The notes under the pieces: generated by a model
What the model saw: the letters and a program-made list of their open reading frames with translations, nothing else
Told to the model about the DNA's origin: nothing
Databases searched by the model: none
Origin: DSAR01 sp034437315
GTDB taxonomy: Bacteria; Chloroflexota; Anaerolineae; B4-G1
Assembly (NCBI GenBank): GCA_034437315.1
Contig: DAOTUC010000284.1
Location: 1 to 12,729, forward strand
DNA length: 12,729 bases
Reading direction: 5' to 3'
Shown here: positions 8,416-12,729 of the stretch, one piece after another
How positions within the stretch are numbered: the first letter of the stretch is position 1
Layout: every line of letters starts with the position of its first letter
Program-made: the position numbers and the translations under genes

Positions 8416-8497
8416 TTCGAAGCGCCAGCGTCTCGCTGGCAAACAGGCCGTCAGGATGACGGCGGTCCATTTCGAAGCGCCGGGCTGTAATCCGGCG
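8416..8497. repeat. Paired GC-rich hairpin repeats sharing an 11-bp lead
   Basis: TTCGAAGCGCC occurs at 8416-8426 and again at 8471-8481, 55 nt apart. Each copy runs into a hairpin. The first is perfect: GCCAGCG, loop TCT, CGCTGGC (8424-8440). The second is CGCCGG, 8-nt loop, CCGGCG (8478-8497). The first lies 18 nt after the S9 peptidase stop and could stop transcription or protect the 3' end, although no T-run follows. The second is related in sequence to the inverted repeat at 12421-12497. This looks like a dispersed extragenic palindromic repeat family. Confidence 0.6.
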
Positions 8498-8522
8498 AGA
8501 ACGGACGGAGTGCTAACAGGCA

Positions 8523-8730
8523 ATGAACGAGACAGCGACCCAGGCCCAGGAGATGCAGGCCCGCGTCGGCTATATGTCACAGCGATTCACCCTGTACAAT
8601 GACCTGACCGCCCGCGAGAACATCCGCTTCTACGGTCTGGCGTATGGGCTCTCGCGGGAGGCGCTCAAACGTCGCCAGGTTGGAGGACGTGTTTATCTCG
8701 TCGGTGCGGGCCAATGCCAATGACGCTTGA
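8523..8730 (+). pseudogene. Remnant of an ABC-transporter ATPase (ABC-2 export type) with internal deletion
   Basis: From 8523 the frame encodes ARVGYMSQRFTLYNDLTARE followed by NIRFYGLAYGLS, the unmistakable Q-loop segment of ABC-2-type export ATPases. Walker A would lie upstream but is absent, since a stop at 8514-8516 and repeat sequence precede it. After EALKRR (to about 8676) homology ends, and one frame over at 8680-8718 the text reads LEDVFISSVRANA, which is the usual extreme C-terminus of the same family. The signature motif, Walker B and H-loop, some 200 residues, are therefore missing. The remnant joins the front and tail of one gene by an internal deletion with a frame change. No permease gene is nearby. 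The residual 66-residue frame is unlikely to be functional. Confidence 0.75.
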
Positions 8731-8739
8731 TAGACGTGT

Positions 8740-8767
8740 TTGAAGTCTAATAGAAGCATGTTATAAT
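8740..8767 (+). promoter_or_regulatory. Strong sigma-70-type promoter upstream of tatA
   Basis: TTGAAG (8740-8745, four of six -35 bases) is followed after 16 nt by a perfect TATAAT (8762-8767), itself preceded by TG one base upstream (extended -10, TGTTATAAT). Transcription would start near 8774, giving an untranslated leader of about 200 nt before tatA. It lies just after the ABC ATPase remnant in AT-rich sequence, so it may serve tatA or an unrecognised small RNA. Confidence 0.65.
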
Positions 8768-8773
8768 TTTCTG

Positions 8774-8977
8774 TAGAGACTATTGAAAAATTCGCTCAGA
8801 GGCCCGCCCCCAGGACGGTGGTTAGAACAATGATTTAACACTCTCTGTAGCGGCCCCGCTGGATAAAGTGATCGGAGATAGGCGGGTTAACGGCGTATTG
8901 TGATTGTGACCGCAATACAAGATCTTGGGTTCGGTTCGAAGGTCTTTATTGGGGAATAAGTAACAGGAGGATATCAG
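8774..8977 (+). other. Long untranslated leader before tatA
   Basis: About 200 nt with no credible reading frame. It holds short pairing elements: CCCGCC (8803-8808) can pair with GGCGGG (8881-8886), and GTATTG (8895-8900) with CAATAC (8913-8918). I recognise no riboswitch class. A GGTTCGAA (8933-8940) resembles a tRNA T-loop, but no tRNA cloverleaf surrounds it. AGGAGG (8965-8970) is the tatA ribosome binding site. Confidence 0.35.
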
Positions 8978-9151
8978 ATGTGGAAACCAGGTCTTTGGGA
9001 ATTGATCATCGTCTTGATCATCGTGTTGCTCGTCTTTGGCGTGGGGCGATTGGGCCAGCTGGGTAGAGATTTGGGCGAAGGAATTCACGAGTTCAGGAAG
9101 GGCCTCTCCGGAGATGAGTACGGCGACTTTCCTGAAGAGAACGGCTCGTAA
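8978..9151 (+). CDS. tatA: Sec-independent protein translocase subunit TatA (TatA/E type)
   Basis: A 57-residue membrane protein with the standard TatA plan: a short periplasmic N-terminus (MWKPG), a transmembrane helix at about 6-20 (LWELIIVLIIVLLVF), the hinge FG at 20-21, an amphipathic helix (about 24-42, GRLGQLGRDLGEGIHEFRKG), and a short acidic tail. Glu8 occupies the polar position near the start of the helix that is functionally important in the family. TatA oligomerises to form the route by which folded twin-arginine substrates cross the membrane. A perfect AGGAGG sits 7 nt before the ATG. The tail is shorter than in most TatA proteins (usually 60-90 residues). No tatB or tatC is in the window, so this is a stand-alone copy here. 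A 139-residue frame on the opposite strand overlaps it and is spurious. Confidence 0.93.
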   Translation: MWKPGLWELIIVLIIVLLVFGVGRLGQLGRDLGEGIHEFRKGLSGDEYGDFPEENGS

Positions 9152-9249
9152 TCTCTGTCGCCGACGCTTGCTTTCTATCGAGTTACCCGACAGTTTATCA
9201 ACTCCCGCGGGTTCGCCGTCAGAATTGGCTGCATAACACACTCATCGCG

Positions 9250-9391
9250 CCTGTGATATGGGTGCGTTTCATTTCATTTGAGGCAAGGCTCGTAGTAGGC
9301 GTTTATCGCCATAAAAGCGCGCTGAAGCCGCTGCCTAGCGCACGCACTACAAACAACGCTCAAAGCATTTGAAACACACCCCTGTGATATG
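9250..9391. mobile_element. MITE-like non-autonomous element with terminal inverted repeats and target duplication
   Basis: CCTGTGATATG occurs exactly at 9250-9260 and 9381-9391 and brackets about 120 bp. The enclosed ends are inverted repeats: the left end starts GGTGCGTTTCATTTCATTTG and the reverse complement of the right end starts GGTGTGTTTCAAATGCTTTG, with 17 of 23 positions identical. Depending on whether the terminal G/C is counted, the target duplication is 11 bp (element 9261-9380) or 9 bp (element 9260-9381). The interior is also partly palindromic (GTAGT at 9292-9296 against ACTAC at 9346-9350) and has no reading frame. This is the layout of a miniature inverted-repeat element mobilised in trans by a transposase not in the window. 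The parent insertion-sequence family is not recognised. Confidence 0.7.
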
Positions 9392-9401
9392 CAGATTTCA
9401 A

Positions 9402-9451
9402 ACCCGTGGGAGATTTAGACGTGAACGGGTCGGGTAGCCACGCTTTCTACC
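9402..9451 (+). other. Two small hairpins preceding the galE terminator
   Basis: ACCCGT (9402-9407) pairs with ACGGGT (9425-9430), and GGTAG (9433-9437) with CTACC (9447-9451). With the terminator stem that follows they make a run of three hairpins before galE, which could be a structured leader. The pairings are short and could be chance. Confidence 0.3.
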
Positions 9452-9464
9452 AATTGAATGATCG

Positions 9465-9497
9465 GCAAAAAGGGCCAATGGGTTTGGCCCTTTTTGC
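9465..9497. terminator. Perfect 13-bp intrinsic terminator, bidirectional type, just before galE
   Basis: GCAAAAAGGGCCA (9465-9477), a 7-nt loop, then TGGCCCTTTTTGC (9485-9497): a perfect stem whose A5 and T5 arms give a U-run on either strand. On the plus strand it would end transcription coming from tatA. The galE ribosome binding site GGAGGG (9503-9508) begins only 5 nt after it, so there is almost no room for a galE promoter downstream. It may act as an attenuator. Confidence 0.8.
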
Positions 9498-9511
9498 GCG
9501 TCGGAGGGAAT

Positions 9512-10543
9512 ATGAATATTTTGGTCACCGGAGGAGCGGGTTACATCGGCAGCCACACGTGCCTGGCGTTATTGCAAACCAGTCGGCGGGTCATCGTGGT
9601 CGACAACCTGAGCAACAGCAAAATGGAATCGCTGCGGCGCGTGGAGGCCCTCGCAGGGCGAACGCTCACGTTCCACCAGGTCGACCTGCGGGACGAGGCG
9701 GCGCTGGACAGTGTCTTTGCAGCGAGCGAGGAACGGGGCGGCGTCGACGCCGTGATCCATTTCGCCGGCCTCAAAGCGCCCGGCGAGTCGATGGCGAAGC
9801 CGCTGAACTATTACGATAACAACGTCGCCGGCGCGTTGAGCCTGTGCCGGGTCATGATCAGGCGCGGCGTCAAAGATATGGTATTCAGCTCCTCAGCCAC
9901 CGTCTACGGCGAGCCGCAGGAGACGCCTATCCCGGAAGACCATCCCTTGAGCGCCGTCAATCCCTACGGGCGCACAAAGCTGATGATCGAGCAGATATTG
10001 AGCGACCTGCACCGCGCCGACGCCGCGTGGAACGTCGCCTTGCTGCGCTATTTCAACCCCGTGGGCGCACATCCCAGCGGGCGCATTGGGGAGGATCCCA
10101 GCGGAATTCCTAACAACCTGATGCCCTACATCGCCCAGGTCGCGGTGGGGCGGCTGCCTAAATTGCGCGTGTTCGGCGACGATTATCCCACGCCCGATGG
10201 CTCTGGCGTCCGGGATTACATCCACGTCGTGGACCTGGCGATGGGCCACCTCAAGGCGCTGGATAAGCTCCGCTCCAACCCGGGCGTGGCCGCGTACAAT
10301 CTGGGGACGGGGCGGGGCTATAGCGTGTTGGAGGTCGTGGCGGCGTTTCAGCGGGCCTCCGGCCGGGAGATCCCCTACGAAATCGTCGCCCGTCGTCCGG
10401 GGGATGTGGCCACGAGCTACGCGGATCCCAGCAAGGCGAAAAGGGAGTTGGGATGGCGAGCCGCGCGCGATCTCGACGAGATGTGCGCTGACGTGTGGCG
10501 CTGGCAATCCAACAACCCGGACGGTTACGACGCGAGCGAATGA
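9512..10543 (+). CDS. galE: UDP-glucose 4-epimerase
   Basis: Interconverts UDP-glucose and UDP-galactose using bound NAD; a cytosolic short-chain dehydrogenase/reductase. The 343-residue protein shows the N-terminal NAD loop GGAGYIGSH (7-15), Asp31-Asn32 of the adenine-ribose site (VVDNLSNS), FSSSATVYG (125-133), and the catalytic pair Tyr152 and Lys156 in NPYGRTK. RYFNPVGAHPSG (179-190) and GVRDYIHVVDLA (232-243) form the UDP-sugar site. The frame extends upstream to an ATG at 9458, but that start would lie inside the terminator hairpin and adds 18 non-homologous residues. The ATG at 9512, preceded by GGAGGG 3 nt upstream, gives the normal MNILVTGG start. The following gene is a nucleotidyltransferase 68 nt away, which fits a sugar-nucleotide role. 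Confidence 0.96.
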   Translation: MNILVTGGAGYIGSHTCLALLQTSRRVIVVDNLSNSKMESLRRVEALAGRTLTFHQVDLRDEAALDSVFAASEERGGVDAVIHFAGLKAPGESMAKPLNYYDNNVAGALSLCRVMIRRGVKDMVFSSSATVYGEPQETPIPEDHPLSAVNPYGRTKLMIEQILSDLHRADAAWNVALLRYFNPVGAHPSGRIGEDPSGIPNNLMPYIAQVAVGRLPKLRVFGDDYPTPDGSGVRDYIHVVDLAMGHLKALDKLRSNPGVAAYNLGTGRGYSVLEVVAAFQRASGREIPYEIVARRPGDVATSYADPSKAKRELGWRAARDLDEMCADVWRWQSNNPDGYDASE

Positions 10544-10611
10544 CGCGCGGACTATCAGCGTGAACAAGTAGACTGAGCAGTGACACACATCTTGCACAGC
10601 CAAGGAGGCCC

Positions 10612-11556
10612 ATGATGAACGTTATGAACGTTATGAACCAGGAGATCAAACCGACGCTCGTCGTATTGGCCGCCGGGATGGGCAGCCGCTACGGGGGATT
10701 GAAGCAGGTCGACCCCGTCGGCCCCAACGGTGAGGTGATCCTCGACTATTCCGTCTACGACGCCCTGCGGGCCGGTTTTGGGAAGGTCGTGTTCGTCGTC
10801 AGCGAAGCGATCGAGGCGGTCTTTCGCGAGCGCATCGGCCGCGCCATCGAGGCCCAATGCGAGGTCGTTTACGTGTTGCAACGGATGAGCGACGCGCCGC
10901 CGGGATTCCGGTCGCCGCCGGGGCGCGAAAAGCCCTGGGGCACCGGGCACGCGACGTTGGCCTGCCGCGACGTCGTCAATGGGCCATTCGCTGTGATCAA
11001 CGCCGACGATTTCTACGGGCGCTCCGCGTTCGCGTTGTTGTCCGATTACCTGGCGCGCGTGCAGCATCGCGGCGGTTACGAATACTGCATGGTCGGTTAC
11101 GTCCTGGAAAACACGCTGACGGAACACGGTTCCGTCTCGCGCGGCGTGTGCACGGTCGGCGACGACGGGCGCCTGGTGGAGATTCACGAGCGGACGCGGA
11201 TCGAGAGATTCGGCGACGTCGCCCGCTACGCCGAGGATGAGGGGCATTGGGCCGAGATCCCGCTGGATCGCATCGTCTCGATGAACGCCTGGGGATTCAC
11301 ACCGGAGTTTTTCGACGCATTGGAGAGCCGCTTCGTCGTTTTCCTGGAGCAGCGCCGCCGCGACCTCTCCAAGGGGGAGTACTTCCTGCCGGAAGTGGTC
11401 GGCGCGCTCATCCGGGAAGGAATGGCCCAGGTCGAGGTGCTGAAGACGGATGAGCGTTGGTTTGGCGTCACCTATCAGGAGGATAGAGCGCGGGTCAAGC
11501 AAGCGATTGAGCGCTTGGTCCAGGACGATCAGTATCCAGAGCGCCTCTGGGGATAG
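10612..11556 (+). CDS. Sugar-phosphate nucleotidyltransferase-like protein (NTP_transferase fold)
   Basis: A 314-residue protein of the nucleotidyltransferase superfamily that forms NDP-sugars from a sugar 1-phosphate and an NTP. The N-terminal signature LAAGMGSRYGGLKQ (19-32) is the nucleotide-binding loop; KPWGTGHA (107-114) and the metal-site motif NADDFYG (130-136) follow; SMNAWGFTPEFF (223-234) is a common later motif. The exact sugar and nucleotide are not readable, but galE just upstream suggests a hexose or N-acetylhexosamine 1-phosphate. AAGGAGG at 10602-10608 precedes four in-frame ATGs (10612, 10615, 10624, 10633), created partly by a tandem ATGAACGTT repeat. The ATG at 10615 has the best spacing (6 nt); the first is annotated. 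It converges with the TSUP gene, 17 nt apart. Confidence 0.85.
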   Translation: MMNVMNVMNQEIKPTLVVLAAGMGSRYGGLKQVDPVGPNGEVILDYSVYDALRAGFGKVVFVVSEAIEAVFRERIGRAIEAQCEVVYVLQRMSDAPPGFRSPPGREKPWGTGHATLACRDVVNGPFAVINADDFYGRSAFALLSDYLARVQHRGGYEYCMVGYVLENTLTEHGSVSRGVCTVGDDGRLVEIHERTRIERFGDVARYAEDEGHWAEIPLDRIVSMNAWGFTPEFFDALESRFVVFLEQRRRDLSKGEYFLPEVVGALIREGMAQVEVLKTDERWFGVTYQEDRARVKQAIERLVQDDQYPERLWG

Positions 11557-11564
11557 GTTGCTAT

Positions 11565-11582
11565 TTAGATCAATTAGATCAA
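11565..11582. repeat. Tandem 9-bp duplication across the TSUP stop codon
   Basis: TTAGATCAA occurs twice back to back (11565-11573 and 11574-11582) between the convergent genes. On the minus strand it reads TTGATCTAA twice, so the last two codons plus stop of the exporter gene are duplicated and give a second in-frame stop. No terminator hairpin is visible in the 17-nt gap. Confidence 0.7.
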
Positions 11583-12329
11583 CAAGATCGCGCCGGTCGC
11601 CAGCAGGATGAAAGCCACGATTTTCTTGAAGCGTTCCGGGTCGATGTATCGCTGTAACCACGAGCCGGCGAACGCGCCCGCCGCCAGGAACGGCGACATC
11701 AGCAAGGCGAAGCGTAAGACCTGGACGTTGAGCAAGCGATTGGCGGTGAATAGCGCGACTTTGTAACAGGCGTCAGCGAAGAATATGCCGTAGAGCGTGG
11801 CCCGAAAAACCTGCTTCTGCTCGATCACACCGGTCAGGTAAATGATAATCGGCGGGCCGTTCACGCTGAACATCGCCCCCAGCGCGCCCCCCAGGAAACC
11901 GCTGACCGGCGCCCAGTAAAGTTTCTTTTGATCTTGACCGGACGCCGGATTAGATCGCATCCCCTCCTCTCCCCGCAAGATGGTGAGCGCCGACCAGCCG
12001 ATGATCAGCACCCCCAGCATACGCTTCAGCAATTCGTGGCCGAAGGAGAGCAACATCCACGTCCCGATAGCGGTGCCTACCAGCAACCCGCTCAGGAGCA
12101 GCAACAGCAACTTGCGATGGATAGCTCGCCAGTTGGCGGCGACGAGGAGCATGCCGGATATAAAGTCGAAGATCAAAAAGACGGGGATGACGAACTTGGC
12201 GTCCAGGATCAGCATCAGCAGCGGCACGGCGAACAACGCGCTGCCAAATCCAGAGACCCCCTTGACGAAATGGCCGCCGAAGACAATCACGCCGGCGAGT
12301 AAAATGACAGTGACGTCGCTAGGTGGCAT
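11574..12329 (-). CDS. Sulfite exporter TauE/SafE (TSUP) family membrane protein
   Basis: A 251-residue, highly hydrophobic inner-membrane protein with about eight predicted membrane segments in two halves (by eye near 7-24, 32-58, 72-94, 101-118, 139-165, 175-196, 203-226 and 236-251). The N-terminal half carries FVKGVSGFGSALFAVPLL (21-38), the hallmark TSUP motif, and the second half repeats it in degenerate form as GFLGGALGAMFSVNGPPIII (144-163). Family members export sulfite, sulfoacetate, taurine-derived anions or other organic acids; the substrate here is unknown. A soluble loop near 120-138 links the halves. CAGGAG (12338-12343) lies 8 nt before the ATG. It faces the nucleotidyltransferase gene convergently and shares strand with the CoA-transferase-like gene upstream, but a 237-nt gap with repeats separates the two. 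Confidence 0.9.
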   Translation of the reverse strand: MPPSDVTVILLAGVIVFGGHFVKGVSGFGSALFAVPLLMLILDAKFVIPVFLIFDFISGMLLVAANWRAIHRKLLLLLLSGLLVGTAIGTWMLLSFGHELLKRMLGVLIIGWSALTILRGEEGMRSNPASGQDQKKLYWAPVSGFLGGALGAMFSVNGPPIIIYLTGVIEQKQVFRATLYGIFFADACYKVALFTANRLLNVQVLRFALLMSPFLAAGAFAGSWLQRYIDPERFKKIVAFILLATGAILLI

Positions 12330-12379
12330 GTATGATTCTCCTGACCCGGATTCTAGCTACGCGACACGTTCACTTCTAA
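12330..12379 (-). promoter_or_regulatory. Possible promoter and RBS for the TSUP gene
   Basis: On the minus strand TAGAAT (plus-strand 12350-12355) resembles a -10 box, with a weak TTAGAA about 18 nt upstream, followed by the CAGGAG ribosome binding site. The -35 match is poor, so only the ribosome binding site is firm. Confidence 0.3.
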
Positions 12380-12420
12380 ACCCAATACCGGTGAATGAAC
12401 GTAACTACTCACCTTGTGCT

Positions 12421-12497
12421 CGCCGGATCACAATCCGGGCTTGTCCGTGTCGGCTTCCGTCCCCACCCAGCCAATGGCCGGCGCGGATTGTGATCCG
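12421..12497. repeat. Perfect 14-bp inverted repeat, related to the 8478 hairpin
   Basis: CGGATCACAATCCG (12424-12437) and its exact reverse complement CGGATTGTGATCCG (12484-12497) flank 46 nt. Each arm is itself a near-palindrome. The left end CGCCGGATCACAATCCGGGC matches the reverse complement of 8478-8497 at 15 of 20 positions. It lies between the TSUP gene and the CoA-transferase-like gene and may be a dispersed extragenic repeat or a structured terminator for the minus-strand gene upstream. The rest of the intergenic stretch up to 12566 shows nothing else convincing. Confidence 0.65.
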
Positions 12498-12566
12498 CTC
12501 TACACACGTATGCTGAGCAGTTTCCCAAATTCTTAAGTGGAAAACTCCGGTATCCCCTGTATCTGT

Positions 12567-12729
12567 TCAGATGTAGTTAAGTTTTTTCGCCTCCCGCGTC
12601 AGCTCATCCCGGAACTGCGGGGCCGCGACGTTGATCAGCTCGTGGACGCGCTCGCGGATCGTCTTGCCGTACAACGTCGCCACGCCGTACTCGGTGACCA
12701 CGTAGTGGACGTGATAGCGCGTCGTGACG
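12567..12729 (-). CDS. Acetyl-CoA hydrolase/transferase family protein, C-terminal fragment (cut by window edge)
   Basis: Only the last 53 residues and the stop are present; the gene continues beyond the window. The stretch YHVHYVVTEYGVATLYGKTI, followed by RERVHELINVAAPQFRDEL and REAKKLNY, is the conserved C-terminus of the acetyl-CoA hydrolase/transferase family, which includes 4-hydroxybutyrate CoA-transferase, succinyl-CoA:acetate CoA-transferase and propionyl-CoA:succinate CoA-transferase. The VVTEYG motif is strongly conserved in them. Such enzymes move CoA between short-chain acids and acetate, which would fit the C3/C4 acid metabolism suggested by PEPCK and malic enzyme, although those genes lie at the other end of the window. 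The specific substrate cannot be inferred from the fragment. Confidence 0.85.
   Translation of the reverse strand, partial: VTTRYHVHYVVTEYGVATLYGKTIRERVHELINVAAPQFRDELTREAKKLNYI

Noticed and set aside
8925..8945. Possible tRNA, suggested by GGTTCGAA resembling a T-loop
   Set aside because: No acceptor, D or anticodon arms can be formed around it.
8822..9241. 139-codon minus-strand open frame across the tatA region
   Set aside because: The plus strand encodes a clear TatA with a perfect ribosome binding site; the opposite frame has no recognisable content.
9250..9391. CRISPR-like interpretation of the repeated CCTGTGATATG
   Set aside because: There are only two copies, 131 bp apart, with inverted repeats inside them; this is a target duplication pattern, not an array.
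9458..9511. Upstream start for GalE giving 361 residues
   Set aside because: The added 18 residues come from the terminator hairpin and are not part of the family; GGAGGG precedes the ATG at 9512.
10555..11661. 368-codon minus-strand open frame opposite the nucleotidyltransferase
   Set aside because: It overlaps a well-supported plus-strand gene and the end of the TSUP gene and has no recognisable motif.

Overview
The window is GC-rich bacterial DNA, densely coded, with strong AAGGAG/AGGAGG ribosome binding sites. The gene content (GTP-type PEP carboxykinase, short malic enzyme, S9 and M20D peptidases, class V aminotransferase, TSUP exporter, acetyl-CoA hydrolase family enzyme) and the GC-rich hairpin repeats between genes suggest an uncultured or environmental Chloroflexota (Anaerolineae-like) bacterium. 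This placement is inference; there is no rRNA or other marker in the window.

Layout. (1) 1-1794: GTP-dependent PEP carboxykinase, cut at its 5' end by the window edge. (2) 1903-8405: five tightly packed plus-strand genes, probably one operon: malic enzyme, a thioredoxin-reductase-like flavoprotein that has lost both its CxxC pair and its NADPH-binding motif, an M20D amidohydrolase, a class V PLP enzyme and an S9 prolyl-oligopeptidase-family peptidase. Gaps are 22, 8, 1 and 1 nt. Together with PEPCK this suggests peptide and amino-acid use feeding the PEP-pyruvate-oxaloacetate-malate node. (3) 8406-9511: a gene-poor stretch with two GC hairpin repeats, an internally deleted ABC-transporter ATPase remnant, a strong promoter, a short tatA gene (57 codons), a MITE-like element of about 120 bp with imperfect terminal inverted repeats and a flanking direct repeat, and a perfect 13-bp-stem terminator directly before the next ribosome binding site. 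(4) 9512-11556: galE (UDP-glucose 4-epimerase) followed by a sugar-phosphate nucleotidyltransferase-like gene, probably a small sugar-nucleotide operon. (5) 11574-12729, minus strand: a TauE/SafE (TSUP) membrane exporter, then an intergenic region with a perfect 14-bp inverted repeat related to the repeat at 8478, then the C-terminal 53 residues of an acetyl-CoA hydrolase/transferase family protein running off the window.

I do not see a complete new defence or biosynthetic system. The most unusual items are the degenerate thioredoxin-reductase homologue inside a catabolic operon, the non-autonomous mobile element, the collapsed ABC ATPase, and the terminator that any transcript entering galE from upstream must cross.
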